Below are positions 28,855 through 40,257 of a DNA stretch of 64,000 nucleotides, one piece after another. Source of the stretch: Nitzschia sp. DOCU1 (taxonomy: Eukaryota; Bacillariophyta; Bacillariophyceae; Bacillariales; Bacillariaceae); assembly GCA_951394045.1 (NCBI GenBank), contig OX595999.1, positions 1,116,001-1,180,000 of the forward strand. The letters run 5' to 3'. Position 1 is the first letter of the stretch. Each line of letters starts with the position of its first letter. The notes beneath the pieces were generated by a model that had not been told where the DNA came from, did not search any database, and saw nothing but the letters and a program-made list of their open reading frames with translations. The position numbers and the translations under genes were made by a program.

Positions 28855-31800
28855 ATGGCGTCCGAAACGGATGATGGCCCGTCGGCTTCCACCTGGGCGA
28901 AAGCCCGTGAAGCATCACATCAGATGATTTTACAAGCGGCCTTGGAAGATGTGGAGAGCAAGGCCGCTCAGTTGGCTCAAGAGCTTTTGACCGCCAAGGA
29001 GACGGTCGAGGCTCAAAAGTCAAAAATTGCCGCCCTGGAGGGAGACAAGTCCACGCTGCAAACGACATTGGAAGCACAGACAACGGAGATTGGCAAACTC
29101 AAGGGGAGTTTGCAGAAGGAGTCTGCAAAAGTCGAGTCGTTGGAGGAGTCTCAGACGCAAACAACGGAGCGCATGGATCGTTTGCAGGCTGAGAGCGATA
29201 CGCTGCGGGACGAGATTAGGTATGTTTCAAGTTTTGGAAGTTGACACCTGGTTTTCGCTTCAAAGGCTCTGTGGGGCTCACATTCTTTCCTTTTTTGCTT
29301 ACTAGTCGATTGACAAAGTCCAATCTCGAATACAAGGAAAAAATCGTTCAAATGGAGACACAAGCAACGCTGGGGGATTCAGAGGTTGTTCCACTTAAGT
29401 TTCAGGTGGATCGCTTGACTACAGAAGTGGACACACTTTCGTCGCACAACTCTTGGCTGAATGCTCAATTGCAGTCCACTACGGAGCAGCTAGCCAAGGT
29501 TCGTTCAGATCATGCCACAGAAATGGCATCTCTGCGATCGTCTCTGGCGGAATCTCGAGAAAAGCAAGAAGAGACATCTGCAGAGCTGTCTCGACTGCAA
29601 CGGCAGTTGACAACGCTCGAATCGCAAAATGAGCGGCTTTCCAAGGAGCTACGCGATACAAAGACTAGTGCGGCTGACGAGAAGGCTTCGGCCGAGGAAG
29701 AATTGAATCATGCGCAGAGTGTCGTGCGAATGCAAAAGAATCAACTTGAGTTGCTCCAGCGAAAGCATGATAGTCTCGCTACACAGCTGGAGAGTCTCCG
29801 CAATCATGCCTTACAAGCCGAACAGGAGAGCGAGCGAGCAATGCAATTACGCCAGCAAGAATTGGAACGAAAGTCGAAGCAAATCCTTCAGAATCAGGCC
29901 GAAGCTTTTCAAGAACAGATTGCCGCGTTGGAGCAACAGCTCCAAACGGCTAGTCGCCGTTTGAGGGATGCTGAAGATGGTCTCTTGTTAACGAATACAC
30001 CTGCTCGTAGAGTAGCTGGCGGTACACCCGCTCGAACATTGGCGATTCGGGATCGTGCTGAAGCGGCTGGTACGGATGACGAGCCCCTCAACTTGACGGA
30101 CCTGTATTCACGACTTGCAGAGACGGAAGATGCCTTGGCAGCTGAAACTCTTCGGCGAAGGAAGACAGAAATCATGTTAGAGCGGATCAAGACGGAAATA
30201 GAAGCGAGTGCTCCAACTTATATCCGCCAGCGCCAAGAGTTCGAAGAAGCCCTGGAGCGTCAGGAAGAATACAAGAAGCGACTTGACGCCGCGTTGGACG
30301 AAGCCAAGGCAGCGAGAGAAGAGTCTAAAGACTACCAGGCTGAATTGGGTCGTCTTCAATCTCGGAACAAGGATCTCGAGGAGGAAACGAGGGAGTTGGC
30401 AAGCCAAGTGCAAACGTTGCTCGTTTCTCGAAGTTCGTCTGGCAGCTTTGGTTTGGGTGGCGGAGCCACCCCTACTGCGCCAACGGCGGCAGTAGTCCAG
30501 ATGCAAACGAACAACCAGAAACTGTCGGCCCAGGTCCGAAAGATGGCAGCCACCATAAAAGAACTGGAGGAAAAGCTTCAAGCAGATACTCTCCGAAACC
30601 AGGTAGAAACGTATGAAAAGGATCTTGCAGCTTTGCGTGAGGAGCGCAAGCGGCAAGAAGTCATGGTGGAGAGCATTGTCCAACAACGAGATCTTTATCG
30701 TGCGTTGTTGGCAAAACAAGATAGTCATCTGCTCGGATCTCCTGCCGAGGAAGCCTCGGCACTCCAAATTGTCAAGAAGCAATCGGAACGCGCCAAACTT
30801 TTGGAGCAAGAAAAGAAGAAATTAGAAGTGGATCTCGCTAAGGTTCGAGCTGAGCTAGCCACATTGGACCAAGACAAGGAAGCCGCATCGGAACGCTTGG
30901 CTCGGTACGAAGCATTGAATGAGGAGCTCACCAAGTCGGTGGACCAGTTGCAAGTTGAAATTTCCAAGGCGAAGGCCGACGTTGCGCGAGGTGCTGCCGA
31001 AGTTAGCTTCTACCGTGACAAGGCCGCTCGTCTGGAGGAGACCGTGGAACGCAGCCGTAACGAGGCATCTCGCGTGGCAGCGAGTAAGGGCGACCTTCAG
31101 CGCATCAACGCTGAGCTGCAAGGTGCTTTATCCAGGGCCAATGCAGATGTGGCCCGCATGGAAAGTGAACTATCGCAAATGAAGATGAAGCTGCGTTTGG
31201 CGGAGTCGCAGGCAGAACAGGCTAAGGCCGCGGAACAGAGAATGGCCGACGAGGCCAACCAACTCCGTAACGAGATTTCTCGACAGGGAGCTCTCATTGA
31301 ATCTATCCAGCGTATCGAAGCCAGTTTGTCGGCCAAGGCAACCTCGGAGGAGGAGTCTTTGAAGGCGCAGATTGATTCCTTGACTCAAAAATTGTCAGCG
31401 GCCGAATCGAAAAATAGCACGCAGATTGAGAATCTTAATGGCAAGGTTGCAGACCAGGAGACGATGATCAAAGATCTCGAAACTCAACGAGCGCAAGCTA
31501 CCAAGGAGACTTTGGAGGCCAAAAAGGAGACTCTCAAAGTATCTACCGAGCTTCAGGCTGCAAAGAAAAAGTCTTCTTTGCTCGAAGCCCAACTGCGTGC
31601 TGCCAAGAAGAAGCTTGGTGAATCAGGTGATGATCAAGATGTGGAGGGAGAACTCCGCAGCAAGATCTCGAGTCTGACCGAGGAGCTCGAGGCCGCAAGA
31701 AAGGAAGTCGAGTCGCTGAAGGAGCGGGCTGCGACGTACGAGAAGTTGGCCAAGGATAACGAAGCTGCGATTGCCGATCAAACCAAGGCTGCCAATGCCG

Positions 31801-34706
31801 CCAGTGCGGCGCACAAAGAGGAAGTGGCCACTCTCAAGAGCCAGCTGGAAGCTGCGACAACTGAGTCTTCCAAAAGTAAGGAAATTATCACTGAACTCAC
31901 GAATGATTTGGCCTCCCAGCGTGATGATCGAGCGAAGGAACTCGGGGAGGTCAAGAAGCGTATCATAGAATTGGAAAGCCAAGTGGAAATGTACCAAAAG
32001 GATGCCGAATCGACACAAGGCCGATATGCGCAACTCGAATCTGAGGTGGTTGTGCTTCGGACTGATGTTGCTAGCGCCCAGACGAACTATGAGCGTGAGT
32101 TAGCCCTTCATGCAGCCGCTCGAACGGACCTTCGTGCTGCAAAAGAGGAAGCCGAGGCAGAATCGCGACTCAGAAAGGCCGCCGAAGAGCAGTCTGCTGC
32201 TGCAAAGAGTGAGCTCGAAGAACAAAAGACTCTTTTTGAACAAGAGAAGGCATCGATGGAGAAGATACTGAAGGAGTACGAAAAGAACCTGGAGGAAATC
32301 CGTGCTCAGAACCAGCTTCTACATAGTCAGCTCGAGAAGATTGGGGACCAAATTGAGAAAATCCAGGGAGGCAAAGGATCCTCGGAGGCTACCTCCGAAG
32401 CATCGACTGACGAGGCCACCTCTCTCCAAAAGACCGTCACGGAGCTTCGAGAAGTCGTTAAGTTCGTGCGAGCTGAGAAGGAGATGGTACAGTCTCAGCT
32501 GGACGCTGCCCGCCGAGCGGCGGAAAGAGAGCGTGCGGCAGCGGCTGTTGCGAAGCGCAGTCTGGAAGAAGCCCGCTCCGAACTCAAGATTTATCAGAAC
32601 AGTTCAGGAGGTGGTTCATCGGATATGGACGCGCTAAAGGAGAAGCTCAAACACTCGGAACACCAGGCTAGACTTCTCGGTGAAAGCAACTCGCATCTCC
32701 GTGAAGAAGTAACAAAGTTGGAGGCCATCCTTTCGAGCCTGAAGGGCGAACTTGAGTCCTCCAAGTTGGCATCGATCCCGTCCGAGAAGCGCCTGAAGGA
32801 ACTCGAAACTGAAAGGGCGGGCCTTGTAGCGGAGAAAGAGAGCCTGCTGCGAGAAATCGAAGATTGGAAGGGTAGAGTCCAGAGTCTGGTGTCCAAATTC
32901 AACCAAGTCGACCCTGCCGAGCATGCTAGTCTGGTGAAGAAGGCCGAGTCGCTAGAGGCGCAAGTCAAGGCCCTAGAGGCCCAAAAACAGTCCGCGGAAG
33001 ACGAGAGCAAGAGGATCAGAGCTCTTGCTAGCCGTGTAAGCAAGGAACTTACGCAGAACAAGGCCCTCGTAGAGTCTCACAAGAAAACGATAGCAACCTT
33101 GACCAGCGAAAAGGAAGCACTCGATAAGGCGCAAAAGGACGGCGCTTCGAATAAGGAACTTTCCGAAGCCAAGGATAAATTGGCGAAGTTGGAGTCCGAA
33201 AGGGCTAACGAAAAGATTCAGCTGACAGGGGCGCAAGAAATGAACGACAAGCTTCGCGAACGCCTCCGACAGTTCCAGAAAATGATGATGGACATGCGGA
33301 AGAAAGAGGCCGCCGCGGAGAAGGAACTCAAGGAAACCAAAGAAGAGCTGGAAAAGCAAAAGCAAGCGTTGGAGACTGCACCCCCCAGCCACCCCGAAGA
33401 CGCAAAGAAAGCTCCATCTCTTTTGGCCCCCGAAGTTTCTTTACCGAAGATGGCTGCGAAAACTGTCGAGAAGGAAAGTACAGAAAAGGTGGTACCTGCT
33501 ATTCCAAAAGAGGCAACCCAAGAACCAGCTGTTGCCAAGAAACCTGAAAAGGTAACGATGCCAGAAGTTCCCCCTGGTGGATTCAATTTCGCGCCTAGCG
33601 CTCCTGAGCAGTCGAAGGCAGGTCTCAAAGAAGCACCCGTGGCGGCACCTGCAGTAGAAAGTGTCAAACCTTCAAGCCCTACCCGCGCTTCCAATAAACG
33701 CCCTGCCGAACCGTCAGTGGAATCTTCTGAACCAAAGAAGGCCAAGGCTCCTGATACCATGGCAGCGGAACCGAGCCAGAGCGCCGGGGAAGACGCTGTT
33801 GCGGAGGACAAAGCAAGCGAAAGCACTGCCGAGGGTTCGAAATTGCAACGACGAGCATCTGGTGAGACGAAAGAGCTTTCGATGAAGGAGAAGCTTCTGG
33901 AGAAGAAGCGAAAGCTTATGCTAGCTTTGGAGAAAAAGAAAGAAGTGGGGAAACAGAGAGAACTTATTGAGAACAAACCCACGAAGGAAGAACCACCGGA
34001 AAAGAAGGTGAAGGTGGAAGGTGGTGATGCGATCGAAACGTCCATGTCCAAGGAATCGGAAGTATCCGTTGCTAGCGGAAAGGACCAAGACGATGTGGAA
34101 GTGGTGGTAGAAACTGTTGGCGAGAAAGAGGCGGGTGAAGCGTCAAAAGAACAAGACAGTGGCGCCCCCGCCCCATCAGCTCTTAATCCGTCAGCGCCTC
34201 CTTTCAATCCATTTGGTGCGAGCGCAAGCTCAAGTAAGCCATTATTTGGTGCTGCCACTGGAGGCTTTGGCTCGGGAGGTTTGTCCTCCGGTTTCGGGAG
34301 CGTTTCTAGTGGACAACCCGCCACTCTCGGTCAAACTAGTGGGTTTGGTGTTCCTTCCTCGGGAACAGGTCTCTTCGGGTCAAAGGCAGCCGCTCCGGCA
34401 ACAGGCAGTGGGTTTGGTGGCGGGTCTGCTTTCCTCAATATGAAACCCCCAGGCAGTTCCTCTGTCGCGCCGACCTTTACCTTTGGATCTTCGGCTTCCA
34501 TTGTACTCCCAACGCCTGCCAACCCGTCCCCCCAAGCAAATATGTTTAGCGCCTTTTCTTCCCCGAGCCCTTCTACGACCTTTTCGGCGAAGCCGTTGTT
34601 CGGTGTGGTCAAGGATGAGCCTACCAAGGAGGAGGAAGAGGACAAGGAAGAAGGGGAAGAGGGTGAATTGGAGGAAATCGAACAACCTCAAGAGCCTGAA
34701 TCGTAG
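28855..34706 (+). CDS. TPR/Mlp/NUA-like nuclear pore basket protein, two exons, with FG-rich tail
   Basis: Exon 1 is 28855-29219 and exon 2 is 29306-34706. The 86-bp intron has donor GTATGT and acceptor ACTAG. The spliced product is 1,921 residues. About 1,450 residues are near-continuous coiled coil, starting in exon 1. The segment SHNSWLNAQLQSTTEQL matches the conserved early block of TPR/Mlp1 proteins. The C-terminal ~450 residues are Pro/Ala/Lys/Glu-rich and probably disordered, with a basic KR-rich stretch. They contain FG-type repeats (GGFGSGG, SSGFGSVSSG, TSGFGVPSSG, LFGSKAA, PLFGVV) and end in an acidic tail. TPR proteins form nuclear-basket filaments and work in mRNA export and chromatin organisation. 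The FG repeats are unusual for TPR. Other long coiled-coil proteins are possible, but the FG tail supports a pore location. Confidence 0.82.
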
Positions 34707-34857
34707 GCGGCCGATTGAGACAATTACAAACGAATTGTACCCCATGTAGATTGGTGAATGATTGAACAAGACAATCAGACTATAACTGAGCAAAATGTTT
34801 TTCTATGTTGTCTATTATCGCAGCGAGAACGCAGCCTTCACGATAGAACCAGCTCTA

Positions 34858-35376
34858 CTATCGCTTCTGTCCCTCTCTTTCCGATTGTCGTCGCTCCATC
34901 GCTCCTGCATCAGGTTCGCCATTTCGCTCCGCAAAGGTCCCAGATTTCGCCTGCAGCAATCCTTCCGTCGCCTCTTCCACAGTAGTTCGATGCTTGATCC
35001 AATATTTATCATTCAAATGGAGAACTGGAATATCGTATTTGTATTTCGAGTACCACTCTTGATGCACGTCATCGGTAATGTCGATTTGTTCCAAAGAATG
35101 AGGGTGGGCGTCTCGTACCTCCATCAACACATCCTTGACTTTATCACAAAGTGTGCATCCCTCCTTGGTAAATAGTTTGACTATAGGAGCAGATGTATCC
35201 TCTGATGTGTAGACACGCCCCGTCACACTGGCAAAGGTTCGCGAGTGCTTGACAGGCAAGGGACGCACGAACAACAACGTCGACGACGATCGGACAAAGG
35301 CAGTGGCTCTTGTCGGTACTTTGAAAACCACCACACCCATCACAACGGATAGTACTCCGTTGCCAAACACTTTCAT
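34858..35376 (-). CDS. Plastid glutaredoxin-like (DUF836 type) protein
   Basis: 172 residues from the first true ATG (35376). The N-terminus is a signal peptide ending ATA|FVRSS, an ASAFAP-like plastid signal. A thioredoxin-fold domain follows, starting VKLFTKEGCTLCDKVKDVL with a CxxC active site (CTLC) and containing YDIPVLHLNDKYW with the cis-Pro. This layout matches the small glutaredoxin-like DUF836 family rather than classical GSH glutaredoxins. A thiol-disulfide role in the plastid is likely, but the substrate is unknown. The tail is polar and charged. The gene converges with TPR, with 151 bp between stop codons. Confidence 0.85.
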   Translation of the reverse strand: MKVFGNGVLSVVMGVVVFKVPTRATAFVRSSSTLLFVRPLPVKHSRTFASVTGRVYTSEDTSAPIVKLFTKEGCTLCDKVKDVLMEVRDAHPHSLEQIDITDDVHQEWYSKYKYDIPVLHLNDKYWIKHRTTVEEATEGLLQAKSGTFAERNGEPDAGAMERRQSEREGQKR

Positions 35377-35691
35377 CTTTGTATTCTTTAGCGAGACTAC
35401 GAGGCCCACTCAAACTGTTGTTAGTCTCATGCATCATCGGCGTCTCGTCAAGGCGATTTTCTCTCTGCGTGATGGACGGCACAACATGGCAGTCCGGTTC
35501 GTGACTCAATGCTTCTGACGTCACTCTTCTCCTACCGCGAAAATCTTTTCACCATACGACGTTGATGACGAGTAAAGCAATACCATGGCGGGAATGTTCA
35601 TAGCGGCACTTGTCCGACATGTGTGCTCGTGTGACATTGTTTACCTCGAAGTCTCCTTGCGGTCGGTAGAGTAGGCCTGTTCATTCACAAC

Positions 35692-36813
35692 ATGGCACTT
35701 CGGTTACTTTCGCGATCTACCCGGCAGTTTCGGCCACGAACAAGAAGCAGCAATGCGCTCCTGAACTTGGAAGATGCGGCGATTTCCTTGGGCGAATTCC
35801 GAGTTTGGTGTTACAGGGCTGACAAGGCTCGAATACGAGTATTCTCGACCACACCTCCCAACGTGCCAAACTCCAATACTACGTCAGATCCTCCCATTTT
35901 GACATGGATCGATGACTATCTCCCGACTAGGTTTCAGCCTTACGCGAGACTGGCGAGAATGGACAAGCCAATTGGCACTTGGTTATTGTTGTGGCCATGC
36001 GCCTGGTCCACGGCCTTGGCGGCCGAAATGGGTCACTGGCCAGATCCCAAACTCCTTGGTTTGTTTACTGTGGGCGCTTTTGTTATGCGAGGAGCGGGAT
36101 GTACCATTAATGATTTATGGGATCAAGATATTGATGCCAAGGTTGCTCGGACGGCCCTTCGGCCATTGGCAGCTGGCGATTTGACTACGCGACAAGCAAT
36201 TGGATTTTTGGCATTGCAATTGAGTGCGGGTCTGGGAGTTTTGTTGAGTTTGCCGCAGTTGCAGTATTGTTTTGTGTGGGGTGCTGCTTCGTTGCCCTTG
36301 GTTGTGGCGTATCCACTCATGAAGCGCTTTTCGGACTATCCACAACTTGTACTCGGATTGACATTTAATTGGGGTGCTTGGATGGGCTGGGCAGCGACCT
36401 ATGGGACAATGGATTACAGTCTGATTGCACCATTGTATCTATCGGGCGTCACTTGGACGTTGGTATACGATACGATTTATGCCAATCAAGACAAGATCGA
36501 TGACGCTAAATTGGGTTTGAAATCTACGGCTTTGACGTTTGGGAGTGACGAACAGCAACATAAACGAATATTGCATGGGCTTGCTGCCATGACGTATTTG
36601 CAATGGCTTTTGGTGGGATATACGGGAAGCGAAGCCGCTTTGTTATCCTTCTGGCCGTATGCTGTCGGCGTTTCATCGTCGTATGCACATTTGGTGTGGC
36701 AAATTCAAACTGCCGAGTTGGACAATCCCAACAATCTGGCGGAACGATTCCGATCCAACACTACTGTAGGGGCCATGGTCTTTGGATCCATTGTAGCGGG
36801 TAAACTTTTCTAG
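35692..36813 (+). CDS. COQ2: Mitochondrial 4-hydroxybenzoate polyprenyltransferase (COQ2/UbiA)
   Basis: 373 residues. It attaches the polyprenyl tail to 4-hydroxybenzoate, an early membrane step of ubiquinone synthesis. The N-terminus is rich in Arg and Ser with no acidic residues (MALRLLSRSTRQFRPRTRSS), a mitochondrial presequence. UbiA signatures are present: RLARMDKPIGTWLLLWP, the first Asp motif NDLWDQDID (140-148), RTALRPLAAGDL, and the second Asp region YDTIYANQDKIDD. About eight membrane helices are predicted by eye. It converges with the MDR gene, with only 41 bp between the stop codons. Other UbiA enzymes (tocopherol, chlorophyll) are less likely, given the match to COQ2 blocks and the presequence. 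Confidence 0.93.
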   Translation: MALRLLSRSTRQFRPRTRSSNALLNLEDAAISLGEFRVWCYRADKARIRVFSTTPPNVPNSNTTSDPPILTWIDDYLPTRFQPYARLARMDKPIGTWLLLWPCAWSTALAAEMGHWPDPKLLGLFTVGAFVMRGAGCTINDLWDQDIDAKVARTALRPLAAGDLTTRQAIGFLALQLSAGLGVLLSLPQLQYCFVWGAASLPLVVAYPLMKRFSDYPQLVLGLTFNWGAWMGWAATYGTMDYSLIAPLYLSGVTWTLVYDTIYANQDKIDDAKLGLKSTALTFGSDEQQHKRILHGLAAMTYLQWLLVGYTGSEAALLSFWPYAVGVSSSYAHLVWQIQTAELDNPNNLAERFRSNTTVGAMVFGSIVAGKLF

Positions 36814-36854
36814 TGCTCTTAATAGAAAGATTCCATACAAATATCACACAGGTT

Positions 36855-37988
36855 CTACGCCTTGGCGACTTCAACCACGACCTTGCCTTGTCCATGACGG
36901 GTTTCTTGGACTCGAAAGGCTTTTCGGATACCTTCAGTAGTAAAAGGAAAGGGCCCACGTGGATCCACCACAGCACTGATGATTCCTTTGCGGGCCATTT
37001 CCAAGGTTCGGGTCAAGTGCGAACGCTCGCTATCCAGCGACATGGCGAACGAATACTTGGGCAGCTTGCTTCGGCCCCAGAGACGAGACTTGAGAGCACG
37101 CCAAAGAGGAATAAAGAGAAAGAGTTTCATTGCGGCAGGTACGGTATGAATTTCGAAAATGGCCGTATCCGGAGTCAAAGTCAAGTAGCGGCCTCCTTGT
37201 GACGCAGGTTTGACAATCGATTTGATTCCCTTTTCGGAAGAGCGGACAATGGAAAGCCAGCCTCCAACTCCTGCCAGGTCAACCACCACATCAAAAGGCT
37301 TCTCTTGAAATTCTGCGACGGAGAATGGATCTTCTTTGGTATAGTCGAGAATCTTGTCATAGGACATGGGTGCCTTCATGAGACGATCCGGAGATTGCTG
37401 CGATGCACCAGCAATAAAGGAAGCCCCTTGGCTCCTCATGATTTGACAAGTCAAACTTCCTACGCCACCACCCGCGCCCAAAATCAAGACACGTTCATTG
37501 GGACAAATGCGTTCGCCGAGCAAGGTGGCTGGGCAACCACCCGCCAGAGCTGCTGCGTCGACGGAACTGATTTCTTCCGGAATCTTTTCGCAAACGGCTT
37601 GATGAACAACCGCATATTCGGCCAGGGCATCACGAGGTCCCACGGAAAAGCGAGCTGCGACGCGATCGCCAACTTGGAATGGACAATCCTTGTTTTCTTC
37701 TGGAATTTCCACCACTACTCCCGAACAATCGCCACACGGAATGTACGGCATGGAAGGAGGCCCTTGCAATTCTCGAGTCAAACCCGACAAGACCCGACAG
37801 TCTCCACAGGCCAAGGCGACAGCATGCGTCCGAATCACCATGATATTCTTTCGTTGGCTCTTGGTATAATCGGCTAGCGTCGGATACGGAACGCCATCTT
37901 CGACCAACAACATTTGGTCAATGTCGCCGTAATCCTTGGCTTGCGCCGCCTTCATTGTTTTGGGTAAATTTGATTCCATAAGCTGCAT
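36855..37988 (-). CDS. Zinc-independent MDR oxidoreductase (quinone reductase-like)
   Basis: About 377 residues from the ATG at 37988 (MQLMESNLPKTMKAAQ). The frame is open to an ATG at 38171, but the extra 61 residues look non-domain. The GroES-like N-terminal domain is recognisable (VIRTHAVALACGDCRVLSG, PYIPCGDCSGVVVEI, FQVGDRVAARF). The Rossmann domain follows, with VLILGAGGGVGSLTCQI as nucleotide-binding loop. The catalytic-zinc ligands of alcohol dehydrogenases are not evident, which points to the NADPH:quinone reductase/enoyl reductase branch. The substrate is unknown. A hydrophobic stretch (FEIHTVPAAMKLFLFIPLW) near the C-terminus might contact membrane. Adjacency to COQ2 is suggestive but could be chance. 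Confidence 0.85.
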   Translation of the reverse strand: MQLMESNLPKTMKAAQAKDYGDIDQMLLVEDGVPYPTLADYTKSQRKNIMVIRTHAVALACGDCRVLSGLTRELQGPPSMPYIPCGDCSGVVVEIPEENKDCPFQVGDRVAARFSVGPRDALAEYAVVHQAVCEKIPEEISSVDAAALAGGCPATLLGERICPNERVLILGAGGGVGSLTCQIMRSQGASFIAGASQQSPDRLMKAPMSYDKILDYTKEDPFSVAEFQEKPFDVVVDLAGVGGWLSIVRSSEKGIKSIVKPASQGGRYLTLTPDTAIFEIHTVPAAMKLFLFIPLWRALKSRLWGRSKLPKYSFAMSLDSERSHLTRTLEMARKGIISAVVDPRGPFPFTTEGIRKAFRVQETRHGQGKVVVEVAKA

Positions 37989-38499
37989 GCTGGGGAAGAT
38001 TTCAAGAGTTGAAATGATTTTATGAACTCTTTGTAGTTTGTTGTACTTGTTTGACCGGTCATGAGAACTTTGGACTTCAAAGATATTTTGCTTCGAGGGG
38101 GGCTCGTGCACCGATAGCGCCCCTTCACTTTGTGACTCCCGCGAGCCGAAACACGAAAGATTCGGGAACATCCAAGAACACCCGGACGGCGGCTTGGCGG
38201 TAGCACAGCAACCAGTTTTTGAATGTGATAATTCGGATTTTGCCTACGCGGAGTGAAGATGGGATTCCCGATTCCATCTATGTCAGGTGTAGATAGTCTT
38301 TCGCCCCTTTCTGCTGTTGTTGACTGCTACCAGGTACATTGCTTTTGGAAGTTGTCGTAGCACGAGACACATGGACACCGCCCTCTAGCTAGAGTAGTAG
38401 CAGTACTAAGACAAGCAGCAGTGGTGGGCTGCGGTGGTACTACTAGTAGCGTTGTTGGCTTATCAAATGATACTAGTAGTACCTCCTAGTTTTGGTAAG
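37989..38499. other. Region between MDR and HSF genes
   Basis: No separate gene is supported. It contains repeated TACTAGTAG-type triplets around 38390-38490. It should hold the MDR promoter and the HSF 3' UTR. Confidence 0.5.
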
Positions 38500-39792
38500 T
38501 TAAATAGCCAACGTGGAATAACCCATGTTGATGAGTTCTTCGATGGTGCTATTCGTTGCCTGAGCCAAGAGCTCCGCATCTTCGCCGTCGTATGCTGGGA
38601 CATCGTCTCCGCAGCAAGTGACATCCATCGCCTCATCCAACACCAATGCAGGAAGTTCACCAGGGGCGTCTTCAATAAAACGGAAGGCTTTGCCGCCAAA
38701 GGCATACACAACATCTCCATCGTGAGGCGAGACGCCAAGTTTCTCCTCCTTCTGGCTGCTGCCTTCAGTCTTCTTGTTTGCCTCGAGCTGCGCCGCCAAG
38801 GAAGCACCAGTAACTAGGATGTTTTGGATCGCTTGCGTCCAGTCCATCGATTTCTCCTGCTGTTGATTCACTGCTTGGTTCGAAACGCACTGAATGCTAT
38901 TGATGGTGAATGTGCTGTTTCTCTTGGGAGCTCGCTCATCCTCGCACCCGCTAGTATCACCACTCCTCAAGCTATCCGATCGAGCACGCTTGCGAGACTG
39001 CTGTTCCTGCAAGGAACTCGCACAGCTCCCAGATGGAGTAATGATTGGCGCAGACACCACTTGATCTTTCTTTGGAATCTTTCCCTTGATTTTGTGTGGG
39101 GTCAAGGAACGGCACAAGGACTTTTTACCGCGGACAAATAGGGGATGAGCGTAGGCCCCTGCCTCCGCACCCCTTGGTGTCCGGACAAAGTCGTAAAGGT
39201 GCAACTGGCGTTGGAAACTCTTGTACTTGGATTGGTTGAAGTAGTGTGGGATGATTTTTTGTACAAAGGACTTGGGTTTGTGCACCCGGAACCCCTTCCC
39301 GTGGGGCAACCACGAGACGATATGATCGTCTCCGGTCTTCTCCACATCGTCCAACATCTCGTGTAGTTTCCAGAGAAATGGAAGTTTTGATGAGGACAGA
39401 TCTTGTCCGATCCGTATATTGTTAATATTCAATGAAGTATTCGGTAACACTTTCGATCCTCCCGCCGTTCTTGGGAACTCTGCTGCGTTGCTCGAAAGGC
39501 TGAAGCACGGGTAATTGCCAAGACTTTTGGAGGGAATGCACTCCAGCAAATCTTCATACATTTTTCCTTTCGCAAGCCCCAACAGATCGCATAACTCAAT
39601 TCTCGACGATGAGCATATTTCGACGTGCATGATTGTAGTTGGTTTAGAAGTAGATTGTACCCTTGCTCTCTTACTACTGGTGCATTTGGGTTGTGGTTTA
39701 TCAAAATTATGAGAGCCCTGTCTACTGGCCGCTTTTGGGTTTTGCAGCATGAGGCCTACCTCTAAATATGGTGATAGGCCTCTCTTCCGCAT
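38500..39792 (-). CDS. Heat shock factor-type transcription factor
   Basis: 430 residues with an HSF DNA-binding domain at about 137-230: LPFLWKLHEMLDDV, HIVSWLPHGKGFRVHKPKSF, then the recognition helix region KYKSFQRQLHLYDF. HSFs bind heat-shock elements, and diatoms have a greatly expanded HSF family that also covers non-heat responses. Here the domain is preceded by a 136-residue polar leader, whereas many HSFs start with it. No clear hydrophobic heptad repeat (HR-A/B) follows, so trimerisation is uncertain. The rest is Ser/Gln-rich with basic patches (KKDQ, SRKRARSD) that could act in nuclear import. The start ATG at 39792 is the first in frame; shorter starts are possible. Confidence 0.9.
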   Translation of the reverse strand: MRKRGLSPYLEVGLMLQNPKAASRQGSHNFDKPQPKCTSSKRARVQSTSKPTTIMHVEICSSSRIELCDLLGLAKGKMYEDLLECIPSKSLGNYPCFSLSSNAAEFPRTAGGSKVLPNTSLNINNIRIGQDLSSSKLPFLWKLHEMLDDVEKTGDDHIVSWLPHGKGFRVHKPKSFVQKIIPHYFNQSKYKSFQRQLHLYDFVRTPRGAEAGAYAHPLFVRGKKSLCRSLTPHKIKGKIPKKDQVVSAPIITPSGSCASSLQEQQSRKRARSDSLRSGDTSGCEDERAPKRNSTFTINSIQCVSNQAVNQQQEKSMDWTQAIQNILVTGASLAAQLEANKKTEGSSQKEEKLGVSPHDGDVVYAFGGKAFRFIEDAPGELPALVLDEAMDVTCCGDDVPAYDGEDAELLAQATNSTIEELINMGYSTLAI

Positions 39793-40257
39793 ATGTGATT
39801 GATGTATAGCGCTTCGCTGTACTAACTTTCTATGTACTTAGAGGCGGGGAACCCAAAAGAACGTAATCATTGCTATCTTTAGGCTCTTCCGCTCGTGCCA
39901 CATCATCCGCGTTCGGGTTAACACAGGCTTCTTATTTCCCGAACTCGGTCTTTCGCCTCCGTGTCGCAGGCGTCTTCCGAGTGTCGTAGGCTGTTGGATG
40001 TCAGGCTTTATCCATTTTGATTCCACGTGGAAATAAAAAAGGTTGACACCCGCCGCCGAAAAAATCTTTCCCGACGACGGACCAGCAGCAAAGATTCCTT
40101 CGAGATCCTGACGTGGGCCATATCAACATGTGATAGTAGCAATGCGGCCAATGATGGTGATCGGATGTAGAAACAGCTTCGACTGCATGTCATTGCATCG
40201 CGATCATCCCCAACCCAAGCGAACCAGTATCACATCTGTCGTAACTCTCTCATCATC
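39793..40257. other. Divergent promoter region of HSF and WS/DGAT genes
   Basis: 465 bp without supported coding sequence between oppositely transcribed genes. Confidence 0.5.

Noticed and set aside
33218..34324. Long minus-strand frame within the TPR gene
   Set aside because: Low-complexity antisense of the Ala/Pro/Ser-rich TPR tail; no domain.
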